Of a DNA stretch of 64,000 nucleotides, positions 27,427-36,961 are shown one piece after another; the first letter of the stretch is position 1, and each line of letters opens with the position of its first letter. The notes below the pieces were generated by a model that did not search any database, had not been told where the DNA came from, and was given only the letters and a program-made list of their open reading frames with translations. The stretch comes from an uncultured Bacteroidia bacterium (GTDB taxonomy: Bacteria; Bacteroidota; Bacteroidia; Bacteroidales; UBA932): NCBI GenBank assembly GCA_902780935.1, contig CACZHP010000003.1, positions 44,131-108,130 of the forward strand. Direction: 5' to 3'. A program made the position numbers and the translations under genes.

Positions 27427-28130
27427 TGTGCGATGAACATGTAAACTATATTCCCGATCTGCCTTGGCGGGGCGGAAGTCGAGGCTGAGAACTTGGAGAG
27501 CCTGGCCGCCCGGATGGCGAATTCCTTAAGGCACCTGTCTGAGGACGACGCATCTTCCTGCACCTTGGCGTTGAGGACGTTGCCGGAGGGGTCAACCGTG
27601 ATGATCACTGTGACATGTCCAGCTCCCAGGCACCTGTACGCAGGGATGGAGAGCCGACTCGCTTTCCTGCCCTCAAGGGAGTAGGACGCTACCGACGGAC
27701 CACTGTAGGATTGCTTCTTTGGATCCTCTTTCTTAACCGCGGGCTTGTTGATCGGGACGTAGTCCTCGTCCGGCTCGTCGGCCTTGAATCCGTCCTTGAG
27801 CTCCTGGGCGAGCCTCTCGGCGTCTTTGTAAAGCTGCTCGGCGTTGGTGTTACGGTCGTCCTTCAGGGTGGAGCTCATGTCCACGGCGATATTCCTTATC
27901 GGGACACCGGCGGCGGAAGCGAGGAGCTGGTCCAGCCTGTCGGACACCTCTTCCTTGAAATTCTCCTCAGCCTTTTGTTTCTCGACCTCTTCCTGCTTGG
28001 TGAAATCCAGGACAAAAGTGTTCTCCCTTTTCAGTGCGGCGCTTATCTGGCAGGCCAGCAGCACGATGATGACCACAAGGTGGAATATCACCGTGATGTA
28101 GAGACCCGCTCTGTCCTCGCCGCTCATCAT
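27423..28130 (-). CDS. TonB C-terminal-like energy transducer protein
   Basis: A 235-residue protein with one N-terminal membrane helix (about residues 9-31), a charged coiled-coil-like middle (residues 40-110) and a C-terminal domain beginning near GHVTVIITVDPSGNV that resembles the TonB C-terminal fold. It is shorter in the linker than classical TonB and lacks a long proline-rich spacer. It overlaps the following unknown gene by 4 nt and follows udk after 5 nt. A role in energising an outer-membrane process is inferred from the fold only. Confidence 0.68.
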   Translation of the reverse strand: MMSGEDRAGLYITVIFHLVVIIVLLACQISAALKRENTFVLDFTKQEEVEKQKAEENFKEEVSDRLDQLLASAAGVPIRNIAVDMSSTLKDDRNTNAEQLYKDAERLAQELKDGFKADEPDEDYVPINKPAVKKEDPKKQSYSGPSVASYSLEGRKASRLSIPAYRCLGAGHVTVIITVDPSGNVLNAKVQEDASSSDRCLKEFAIRAARLSKFSASTSAPPRQIGNIVYMFIAQ

Positions 28131-28135
28131 ATCGC

Positions 28136-28777
28136 CTACCTCTCCTCTTTCTTCTCTTCCTTTTTCTTGTCCCTCAGCGCCTTCTCTACTGTCGCCGAGA
28201 TCATGTTGATGGCGACCTTGTTGTGGCCTCCCTGGGGGATGATTATGTCAGCGTACCGCTTGCTGGGCTCGATGAACTGGAGGTACATCGGCTTGACGGT
28301 CTTGGTGTAGCGCTCGATGACGGTCTCCACGGTCTTGCCTCTTTCGAGGATGTCCCTGGCCATGACCCTCATCAGACGGTCGTCGTCGTCAGCGTCGACG
28401 AACACCTTGATGTCCATCTGATCTCGGAGCTCTTTGCAGGAGAATATGAGGATGCCCTCGATGATAATCACTTCGGCAGGGGCCACCGTCACAGTCTCCG
28501 TCTTCGAGCGGGAGCATGTGATGTAGGAATATACCGGCTGCTCGATGGTTTTCCCTTCCTTGAGCTCGGCGAGCTGCTGGCAGAGAAGCTTGAAATCAAT
28601 GGCGTCCGGATGGTCGAAGTTGATCTGCTGCCTCTCCTCCATGGGAAGATGGCTGGAATCCTTGTAGTAGGAGTCCTGGGGGATGATCACTACCTTCTCC
28701 TTGAGCCTGCTTGTGATCGAGTTGACGACTGTGGTTTTTCCAGAGCCGGAACCACCGGCTATTCCTATGACTAACAT
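28136..28777 (-). CDS. udk: Uridine kinase
   Basis: Pyrimidine salvage enzyme that phosphorylates uridine and cytidine. The 213-residue protein starts MLVIGIAGGSGSGKTT with the P-loop at residues 8-15, followed by IIPQDSYYKD, NFDHPDA and the lid segment RDILERGKT. The C-terminal tail is rich in Lys and Glu. It begins 11 nt after asnS, suggesting co-transcription from the asnS promoter region. Confidence 0.95.
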   Translation of the reverse strand: MLVIGIAGGSGSGKTTVVNSITSRLKEKVVIIPQDSYYKDSSHLPMEERQQINFDHPDAIDFKLLCQQLAELKEGKTIEQPVYSYITCSRSKTETVTVAPAEVIIIEGILIFSCKELRDQMDIKVFVDADDDDRLMRVMARDILERGKTVETVIERYTKTVKPMYLQFIEPSKRYADIIIPQGGHNKVAINMISATVEKALRDKKKEEKKEER

Positions 28778-28788
28778 ATCGTTGATTA

Positions 28789-30213
<1,425 letters not shown>

Positions 30214-30230
30214 TACTTTACATAATCCCA

Positions 30231-30265
30231 CAAATATACTAAGAAATTATCTTTCATCCCACAAA
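30231..30265 (-). promoter_or_regulatory. Probable promoter for asnS
   Basis: TATATTTG on the minus strand (30231-30238) matches the Bacteroidota -7 box, with TTTG at 30262-30265. The 23-nt spacer is a little longer than the usual 19-21. ATTTGTGGGAT occurs twice here and again at the porin promoter, so the sequence just after the box is shared. asnS starts about 18 nt downstream. Confidence 0.6.
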
Positions 30266-30301
30266 TAAAACCGCCATCGCATGTCTAATCACGCGATGGC
30301 G
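30266..30301 (-). terminator. Rho-independent terminator of the 30.4-33.4 kb gene group
   Basis: A perfect 9-bp stem CGCCATCGC / GCGATGGCG (30272-30280 and 30293-30301) with a 12-nt loop, followed on the minus strand by GTTTTATTT. It lies about 60 nt after the stop of the small protein fragment and immediately before the asnS promoter. Confidence 0.8.
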
Positions 30302-30362
30302 ATAGTAAGATATCCCGCTTGTCCGGATTATGGTCAAGCGCCAACTCTTTTTGTTATTGGAT

Positions 30363-30962
30363 TTAATAATAATTATCGTAAGGAGTCTTGCCCGCAAACA
30401 GAATAGCAAGAGTTGTCCCGTCGTTCAGGAGTATCCGGATATCGATCTTCGCATCATCATTTACTGTGTACCCATCCGCTTGGTAAGTCGAGAAATTGTA
30501 CGAGTTTATCTTCACATCCTTGACCAATTCGTTTCCTCCTTCATATTCTCCTTGGTTCATGGGTATTCGCATATTCTCTCCATAACCCATAGAAGGATCC
30601 AACCATATATTGATAAGATCAATATACTGACCTGGAGCGGTGTATTCGGTTCCTTTGTGACGGAATCCGCTAATATAGATCATCTCTTTGACCTCATCCC
30701 ACCTGGGGCCTTCCGTGAAGGCTTCCTTATAGAAATGGCAGCGATGTGATGATCCTTTCATAGGATCAGCTATAGCACCTCCGACAAAAACGGAACCGAT
30801 CGGAAATGCCTTCTCGGATCCTATCGACAATTTGTTTTTTGTCTTGACCTCGGTTCCATCAGTATTATGGATAACAAGTACCTGATTCAGGATACCGTTA
30901 TCATCGTCAGGCCACTCGTAATCAATAGATTCTTTACAAGAAAGCTTGAAATCAAATAATTC
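30363..30962 (-). pseudogene. Start-less remnant of a small secreted protein, paralogue of the gene at 32886
   Basis: The frame is open from a TAG at 30963-30965 to the stop at 30363 and has no ATG or GTG; the only near-start is a TTG at 30830 in mid-protein. The encoded sequence begins LFDFKLSCKES and goes on to GTEYTAPGQYID, QGEYEGGNELVKDVK and a hydrophobic end, which aligns with the protein at 32886-33449 (GIEYKDF, QGEYKGENPLVKDVK). The similarity begins at the lipobox cysteine, so exactly the signal peptide is missing. It lies 12 nt after the lipoprotein gene. It may be dead, or expressed from a rare start. Confidence 0.6.
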
Positions 30963-30974
30963 CTAATAAATCTA

Positions 30975-31754
30975 CTACTGCAGTCCTTTTTGAATGTTGA
31001 ACGTGCCTGTCAGGACTTTTTCCTCTACAGGTATCTCCGCATTAGGATTATTCAATCTGTCGCCCAACCATTTCAGATACATTACTGCTTTAACAGGAAC
31101 TTTTATTGTAAATGTAACATCCTCATCAACTATCTTGTGACCTCCACAAGGATAGGTGAAAAAAGGCCCCAATGGACTAGCTGAGACCATGTAGTCAGCC
31201 TTGAATTTATCCAGCAAAGGGATGTAGCAGTTTTCGCTGGGCACCAAAACGCTGTTATAATCGATGATGCTTCCGAAGGGGATAAGATTTTCTCCCGCTT
31301 TGTGACCGCCGAAATCCTTGTCCGCAGTAAGAATAATCCCCTCATCATAATAAATGGTAGTTACGCATTCAGCCTTTTTATGATCCCAAAAGTCATCGAA
31401 CAGCCGGTCGTACTCTTTACTTATAGCCGTTGCTTGGGATCCGAACGCGCTAAAGGCCCATTGTGGTGGTGTAACTTTGACATCTTTAGCTCCCTGTATC
31501 GTTGGGATCAATCCCTTAATCCTCAAACCTTCCTCCCTGTAATCCATTATCGGCTTAAAGTAGAAATTGAAACTCTCGCCAGTAATTGTAAGTTTCGTTG
31601 AAAGAGACTCACTTTCCAAACACTCGGCCGTCAGAAAGGTATAATACTTTGGATCAGGTAAAGAACACCCCGAAAAGAACAGAATGGCCATTACAAAAGC
31701 GGGGATGCTTTCCAAAAACCGTCCATTTATTTTATTCAGATATTGAAAACCCAT
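30975..31754 (-). CDS. Lipoprotein of unknown function
   Basis: A 259-residue protein with a lipoprotein signal ending FFSGC (Cys30). No family is recognised. The mature part is beta-rich, with paired cysteines in SENCYIP and TYPCGGH. Its ATG lies 23 nt inside the 3' end of the broken C10 peptidase gene, so it was probably translated by coupling to that gene. The position between a cysteine peptidase and two small related proteins suggests a role in the same system, but nothing in the sequence shows it. Confidence 0.7.
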   Translation of the reverse strand: MGFQYLNKINGRFLESIPAFVMAILFFSGCSLPDPKYYTFLTAECLESESLSTKLTITGESFNFYFKPIMDYREEGLRIKGLIPTIQGAKDVKVTPPQWAFSAFGSQATAISKEYDRLFDDFWDHKKAECVTTIYYDEGIILTADKDFGGHKAGENLIPFGSIIDYNSVLVPSENCYIPLLDKFKADYMVSASPLGPFFTYPCGGHKIVDEDVTFTIKVPVKAVMYLKWLGDRLNNPNAEIPVEEKVLTGTFNIQKGLQ

Positions 31755-32811
31755 AAATTATCTTACGGTTATGATTGTAATTATACACTCCTCCATTAGT
31801 AACTTGCCATCCGTCGGTTAGAGTATACCATCCGTCGTTCAAAGGATTGTCACCCCATTGAGAAGACCATCCCCAGTTTATCTTTATGGCTGTAATATCT
31901 GTTGACGAATACGTGTAGGTTACATAATCCCCATGGGGCCAAATACCTCCGTCCTCAAATTGGCCGGTAGTGTCCAAGAATAACTATTATTATAATGCAT
32001 CCCTGTAAGCGCGCCGATGTGTCCAATCATGAGCGCTACTGCATTTCCGGAGTCAAAAGTTGGAGGATAACTTGAACTCATAGAAGTCCATATCGAAGTA
32101 TTCGCTGAATAGAATGATCTGGTAAAGCTGTTGATATTACCATAACAATAACCCTCACTGACCATGGTTGCAGGAACGCCCAAATGATTATGTAGATAAT
32201 ACAGCATCTCTGCTCCCGCCACAGCCACACATCCAGCTGGAGCTCTTTCTGTAGAGCTATTGCTCTTCAGAGGGCAATATAGGTTATAAGGCTGATGCTG
32301 ATACCATGGAGGAGTTAAATGATCAACTTCTTCCCCAGAAAGCCATGTTGGCTGCGATTTGATCTCTAGAGAATATAAGTGCTTCATTTTCTGAATGTCG
32401 TATAACGGATAAATCTTGGGCGATGCAATCCATCCATAATCTCACCGACTGGTTCTCTGAAGCCAATGTAAATGTCCCAGCTTCACTCTCTGCAATAATT
32501 GCCGGTGTGCGACAATCCGCAGAAATGATTTTCCACCCATCTCCTTCTCCAAAATTAATGATGTACATTAGAGTGTCAGCATTATCCCCTATTATAGGGT
32601 TGATAGAAAAATCATGTTCGCCATTGCCGCGTGTTTGAGGAAAAACTTGTGACGCAAAGTCTTCTATTTGACGCAGATTGACGAAAGAATCGTTGAGTAC
32701 GTGAGGTTCAATTTGATTGTTATCCTCAGGATTATCAAGTGGTTCTTCATGACTACATGAAATAAAACCGCAAGCGATGAGGGCTGTGAATAATAATCGT
32801 ATTGTTTTCAT
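31732..32811 (-). pseudogene. C10 (streptopain-like) cysteine peptidase, broken by frameshifts
   Basis: Three overlapping open frames on the minus strand together resemble one C10 peptidase. Frame 1 (32323-32811) has a lipoprotein signal (LIACGFISC) and the propeptide-like inhibitor domain. Frame 2 (31920-32387) has VDHLTPPWYQHQPYN and the catalytic Cys in APAGCVAVAGAEML. Frame 3 (31732-31977) has NWGWSSQWGDNPLNDGWYTL and the terminal YNYNHNRKIIYGF. Joining needs two frame changes, in 32323-32387 and 31920-31977. The usual GGHAWVxDG segment with the catalytic His is absent at the second joint, so a deletion of roughly 60 codons is likely. Sequencing error could explain the shifts but not the missing segment. 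Confidence 0.78.
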
Positions 32812-32885
32812 TTTTTATCGTGTAAATCCAATAATTACAGAATCTTGCATATCTTTTGTCAATATCTTTGCGTGACAACGCAAAA

Positions 32886-33449
32886 TCAAAGATAACCATC
32901 TACCTTTGTTGACCCGATATAGTGAATATGCATTAGCCGTCCATCCGTCAAAGTAATTTTTATTTCAATTCTGAATAATTCATTTTTATCCTCATCGCCA
33001 AATTTGACAAGTTTCACATCTTTTACTAAAGGGTTCTCTCCCTTATACTCGCCTTGAGTTATTTTGACTCGTAATTCTTTTCCTATCCCAGAAATTTCGT
33101 CGGGAAAATGGATAACGATTTGATCAACCGACTGCCAGAAGTCTTTGTATTCTATTCCATAATACCTGGTGCCGAAAATTTGGACAGTTGCGGAGGGATC
33201 GTTAGTATCGTAAGGATAGTTAGGTATTTCTTCCCAGGCTTGCTCATACAGCGTGAAATGGAATCTAGATTTGGTTTTGGGCTGTCCACCTCCGACTCCT
33301 CCCCAAAAAGAGGATCTAAGAGAAACAATGTTTTTCCCTTCCAAGTACACGGCATTCGGACTTGTATCTTTTGGAGTCCAATTCCCTTTTTCACAAGAGT
33401 TTATGGCTACTAAAGAGACAATTAAAAACAAGGTGACAACTCGTTTCAT
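32886..33449 (-). CDS. Small lipoprotein, possible protease inhibitor partner
   Basis: A 187-residue protein with lipoprotein signal (VAINSC, Cys19). The mature part is predicted beta-rich and shares QGEYKGENPLVKDVK and flanking segments with the start-less frame at 30363-30962. Both bracket the C10 peptidase. C10 peptidases of streptococci and Bacteroides fragilis are known to be encoded next to small beta-barrel inhibitors; whether this family is one is inference. I do not recognise it by sequence. It lies 74 nt upstream of the peptidase remnant. Confidence 0.65.
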   Translation of the reverse strand: MKRVVTLFLIVSLVAINSCEKGNWTPKDTSPNAVYLEGKNIVSLRSSFWGGVGGGQPKTKSRFHFTLYEQAWEEIPNYPYDTNDPSATVQIFGTRYYGIEYKDFWQSVDQIVIHFPDEISGIGKELRVKITQGEYKGENPLVKDVKLVKFGDEDKNELFRIEIKITLTDGRLMHIHYIGSTKVDGYL

Positions 33450-33541
33450 AGATGGCTTATGTGTTTAGTTATTCAAGAGCCTCAAAATTGTAAAGCAATT
33501 TAAGCAAAAACTGGTAGGCATAGGTTCCTTCTGGATTCCAA

Positions 33542-33620
33542 CTGGAGAGCGCTTTTTATTTTTGTGAAAGGAAAAATCGTGACAAGACGGCCTAAAACAG
33601 CCTTAAATAATCCTCTTTGT
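33542..33620. repeat. 79-nt direct repeat, copy 1 (downstream of serpin)
   Basis: Identical over 79 nt to 35147-35225, with weaker similarity for about 20 nt more. On the minus strand the copy contains codons ending KEDYLRLF-stop, which is the C-terminus of the TPR regulator at 35197-36861; here they are a remnant without a gene. With the second copy it brackets the serpin gene. The remaining 33450-33541 and 33621-33654 hold nothing else I can identify. Confidence 0.9.
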
Positions 33621-33654
33621 GTCGGGATTCTAAATCGACTTTGTTATGATCAAA

Positions 33655-34905
33655 TTATAATGGAGAACCAGTGAATGCCCCGATGAAAACGACGAGTCCG
33701 GATCCGGTTTCTGATATAGTGTAAAGGAAAGGACTGTTTGCGGTGAAGTGTTCAATTTGGTCATCAGACCTCCCAGGTGAAGTGTAAATCCCGGTTTGTG
33801 TTACGGCCGCTGCGGAAGCCCCGTCTTCGTTCATCAGGAAGGTCACTTTCTGAGCGAGCACGTCAAATGGATTAATGCCATCCTTATACTCATACCCTAG
33901 AAGCATTTGTCGGGTATATGACGAAGAGAAGACCGGGATAGACAAAGCGATTGTTTTCTTTACAAGACTTGACCGCATAGTGTCCCAGACCTTTGAGTCA
34001 AGTTTTTCAAGAAGGCCTTTCACATCAAATGCTGTATTGGGAAGGATAATAGAGAAACTGTAAGTGCCATCTCCGAAAGGAAGGCTTACAGAGGAGAAAT
34101 CCTGATTTTTGAAGTAATTGAATTTTCCCGTCTTATTCATCATTGAAACTTGAGTCGATTCTTTCGTGTTGACAAAAAAACGATTCTGGGTTGTCAGACT
34201 CTTGTCAAACTTGTCCTGCCACTCTCCATTGAAACAAATTGCGTTCAGCAATGATGACTGCGTTTCTTGTATTGAAAAAGGTGCCGACTTGATCATGCCT
34301 CCGGTCTTCTCCTGGCACCATAAATCCTCTGGACGGCTTCCTACCGGCTGATCTGAAATAGAGGCGGCAACTATTTCCAGGTAATCGGCGTAATAGCTGG
34401 TTTTAAGGATATCCATAAACTCTTCAGGATACTTTTTCGCTTTTACATCCGACATGAGGGCATTCGCCATTTTAAGTTCCTTGCCGCATTTTTCTCCGGA
34501 GAAATCCTCTATTAGATGCTTGAAATAACCGTTGACTTCTCCGATGGTCTTCCCTTTGAAACCGAGCATCTCGCATAAGGGCATATCATCTTTCACAAGG
34601 TTTCCTATCATGGCCAGTGTCATTTGGATTCCCAGTGGGCTGAGAAGCATATTGGATCCGACTTCATAAACGTTTCGGAAATAACGGAGAGAGAACTCAT
34701 TCGAGGGAGCGATCATATTTTTCTCAGAATCCGGGAGAGTTAGCCTTGTCTGGGGAAGAACGACTCTGTCATTTTGAATCTCATTTTGTGGTTCTTCCTG
34801 TATTAAGGGCTTTCCCGTAGAAATGGAATCATCGAGAGCGTCGCACGATCCGAAGAACGCCGATATAACTAATAATATTTCAGTAAAGCGAACAGTCTTT
34901 TTCAT
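33655..34905 (-). CDS. Serpin (serine/cysteine protease inhibitor), lipoprotein
   Basis: A 416-residue serpin with a lipoprotein signal (FFGSC, Cys21) and a 40-residue linker before the serpin fold. Family motifs are SNMLLSPLGIQMTLAMIGN, NAICFNGEWQDKF and the C-terminal HFTANSPFLYTI with FIGAF. The hinge of the reactive loop reads NEDGASAAAVT, with small residues as in inhibitory serpins; the scissile region is about TGIYTSPGR. Surface display on the outer membrane is inferred. It could protect the cell from host or own proteases. It is the only gene between the two 79-nt repeats. Confidence 0.92.
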   Translation of the reverse strand: MKKTVRFTEILLVISAFFGSCDALDDSISTGKPLIQEEPQNEIQNDRVVLPQTRLTLPDSEKNMIAPSNEFSLRYFRNVYEVGSNMLLSPLGIQMTLAMIGNLVKDDMPLCEMLGFKGKTIGEVNGYFKHLIEDFSGEKCGKELKMANALMSDVKAKKYPEEFMDILKTSYYADYLEIVAASISDQPVGSRPEDLWCQEKTGGMIKSAPFSIQETQSSLLNAICFNGEWQDKFDKSLTTQNRFFVNTKESTQVSMMNKTGKFNYFKNQDFSSVSLPFGDGTYSFSIILPNTAFDVKGLLEKLDSKVWDTMRSSLVKKTIALSIPVFSSSYTRQMLLGYEYKDGINPFDVLAQKVTFLMNEDGASAAAVTQTGIYTSPGRSDDQIEHFTANSPFLYTISETGSGLVVFIGAFTGSPL

Positions 34906-35196
34906 CGCACTAAAATGATTATTGATCTATCTATCTAAACCCCGATATTTCAAAACCTTGCATCAATCTATCTTAATTATTGCCCAGTTGTCCAGCAGAA
35001 AGGTTGTAGAAAATCATTATATTATTGTTTAGACCTTCTTCCCAACCGTTTCCATCACAAAGTTCGACATAAAAACAATCGTCTGCCACATTTTACGCCA
35101 TTTAAATCGTGACAAATCACCCTAAAAAAAACGCCCTTCCAGGGGCCTGGAGAGCGCTTTTTATTTTTGTGAAAGGAAAAATCGTGACAAGACGGC
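34906..35196. other. Non-coding stretch between serpin and TPR regulator
   Basis: About 290 nt, AT-rich, with no supported gene. It contains the terminator at 35124-35166, most of the second 79-nt repeat, and two copies of the 12-mer AAATCGTGACAA (35104-35115, 35179-35190). I saw no good -33/-7 pair for the serpin. Confidence 0.6.
35124..35166 (-). terminator. Rho-independent terminator after the TPR regulator
   Basis: On the minus strand a GC-rich hairpin centred on TCCAGGCCCCTGGA is flanked by A-rich sequence and followed by GGGCG and eight T residues. It lies about 40 nt after the regulator's stop. The half that overlaps the 79-nt repeat is duplicated downstream of the serpin, but there without the opposite arm. 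Confidence 0.75.
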
Positions 35197-35225
35197 CTAA
35201 AACAGCCTTAAATAATCCTCTTTGT
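35147..35225. repeat. 79-nt direct repeat, copy 2 (3' end of TPR regulator)
   Basis: Contains the last ten codons and stop of the TPR regulator plus about 50 nt downstream. Identical to 33542-33620, 1605 nt away. The arrangement suggests duplication of the regulator's 3' end at the time the serpin segment arrived, or loss of a second regulator copy. Confidence 0.9.
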
Positions 35226-36861
35226 ACCGAGACTCTGAATCAACAATCTTCGCCTTAAGCCTGCTTTTCATCTTGCGGAAGTTGTCTCCAGAGGACACGT
35301 TCATGATTACAGTCGCGACGGTGTTATCGAATCCGGCGAATACCAGGCATGCCATATTATACTCTTTCTCTGAGAGGTTGGGAAAATCCTGGCGAAACTT
35401 AGTCATTATGCCTCCCATCTCCTTGTCAACCAAGCCTTCTAGGCTCTTGCGGGCAGCTTGCCTTGTTCTTAGATCCCCAATCCTTGAGCGGATTATCTTG
35501 TTTAGTCTACTGTCATTATCTAGTGTCCCGCCGTAAGGCAGATAGAACTCTTCATAAATATCAGCAAGGAAGGAGAATTTCGCCCTTGTTTTGTCTAGAA
35601 ACACATTATCCAGGCGATTCTCCATTTGGGACATCTCAGACCTCAGGAGTTTGACGGCGGTATCCTGCCGCTCCTTCTCAACTTCAAGTGACCGGATTCT
35701 CTTTTTATACAATACAATTATATTGCTGGCTGCCAACACGACTGTCAAGAGCAAAAGAAACACTATGACAATTATGTTGTTCCTGTTCCTTAGAGTCAAC
35801 GCTCTCTCCCGGCTGAAACTCTCTAAAAATGCCCGTTGTGAATTAGCCGCCGAACGTGCGTAAGCCTCCCTTGTTATTGTGTCTCTGACCTGTGTCGCTG
35901 ACCACAAAGCATGATATGCTTTCTTGTAGTCTTTGTTTGAAATAGCATCCCTGTGCCTCCAATAATGATATGCGTACTCATCCTGCTCCGTAAGGCAATT
36001 TATCTTGGACCAGATGTCCTCGGCTTCCTTGTGTTTGCCCATTTTAGAGAGCAAGTACGCATAGGCGAAATAGTATGTTCTTCCCGGAAGAGGAACTCCT
36101 TCAGACAGCGATTCTGACATCAATGAATACGCGAGAGTGTCATCCTGAAAAGGGGAAGACAGCAGGAAAAGGGAGTAGTCCGCATCAATCTTTCTTCTGA
36201 AAGCGGGGCTTATGGTTGTGTCTGAGACCAGATCACGGAAAGTTGTTCTCGCATCGTCCCATCTCCGTAATTGTATTAAGTTCAGGGCTTTACGTACCCG
36301 TTCTTTATCTTCTTGATCCTTTCTGCCACAGGCCCTGAAGCATCTCAGCGAACGTTCTATATAATCTGATGCGACGGCATGTTCCTGTGTCTTGGTGAAG
36401 GTGTCGGCCATAATTGAATAAAGGACCCCCAAGACATTTTTGTCTTTGATCTCGTCGGCATTTACACTGGCGCGGTAGAAAGAAACAATGGCCTCATTGT
36501 ACCTTCCCCCGTTGAATTGCTCAATACCGAAGTACATCCATGCCTTGAGTCTCTCCTCCGGGTCACCATGGCGGTCGTACCAGTCCACCGCTGGCTGGGC
36601 GATCCGAGTGTCGGCGGTGTCGATATAGTTCTTGTCCAGGGCGGCGGCGTGGAGCAGGGAGAACTTGGCTCTAGCCGCCTTTCCCCTGAGAGATGCGGTG
36701 TCTATCTGCCGGATCAGAGCCAGGGCGCTGTCCGGACGGCTGTCGAGGATGGACTCGATGTCGGCGAGATACTGACGATTAAAGTTCCTTCCGCAGGATA
36801 TGAGGAAGACGAGTCCGATGCACAATAATAGTATCCGCACTAAAAGCTTAAAGAACCGCAT
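35197..36861 (-). CDS. Membrane-anchored TPR transcriptional regulator-like protein
   Basis: A 554-residue protein of a type common in Bacteroidota: a signal with lipobox-like LISCGRN (Cys23), TPR-type helices over residues 30-340, one membrane helix at about 365-388 (NNIIVIVFLLLLTVVLAA), a coiled coil (390-425), and a C-terminal helix-turn-helix-like part (about 485-540; FPNLSEKEYNMACLVFAGF ... NFRKMKSRLKAKI). The topology puts TPRs outside and HTH inside. It may sense a signal and control the protease-inhibitor genes downstream. Promoter at 36891, terminator at 35124. Confidence 0.8.
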   Translation of the reverse strand: MRFFKLLVRILLLCIGLVFLISCGRNFNRQYLADIESILDSRPDSALALIRQIDTASLRGKAARAKFSLLHAAALDKNYIDTADTRIAQPAVDWYDRHGDPEERLKAWMYFGIEQFNGGRYNEAIVSFYRASVNADEIKDKNVLGVLYSIMADTFTKTQEHAVASDYIERSLRCFRACGRKDQEDKERVRKALNLIQLRRWDDARTTFRDLVSDTTISPAFRRKIDADYSLFLLSSPFQDDTLAYSLMSESLSEGVPLPGRTYYFAYAYLLSKMGKHKEAEDIWSKINCLTEQDEYAYHYWRHRDAISNKDYKKAYHALWSATQVRDTITREAYARSAANSQRAFLESFSRERALTLRNRNNIIVIVFLLLLTVVLAASNIIVLYKKRIRSLEVEKERQDTAVKLLRSEMSQMENRLDNVFLDKTRAKFSFLADIYEEFYLPYGGTLDNDSRLNKIIRSRIGDLRTRQAARKSLEGLVDKEMGGIMTKFRQDFPNLSEKEYNMACLVFAGFDNTVATVIMNVSSGDNFRKMKSRLKAKIVDSESRYKEDYLRLF

Positions 36862-36890
36862 ATGTATCTTGTTCTATTTGGTAGCTAATT

Positions 36891-36921
36891 CAAATATAAT
36901 AAAAAAGAGGCTGAACCTCAA
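36891..36921 (-). promoter_or_regulatory. Promoter for the TPR regulator
   Basis: TATATTTG on the minus strand (36891-36898) with CTTG/TTG at 36919-36921, spacer 20 nt. The -33 element falls in the loop of the exbD terminator hairpin. The ATG lies 29 nt downstream of the -7 box. Confidence 0.7.
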
Positions 36922-36939
36922 GAAGTTCAGCCTCTTTTT
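36901..36939 (-). terminator. Rho-independent terminator of the exb operon
   Basis: Perfect 12-bp stem AAGAGGCTGAAC / GTTCAGCCTCTT (36905-36916 and 36925-36936), 8-nt loop, flanked by A and T runs on either side so that it can act in both directions. It lies 22 nt after the exbD stop at 36962. Confidence 0.9.
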
Positions 36940-36961
36940 CTTATTGTAATGTCCTGACGGG

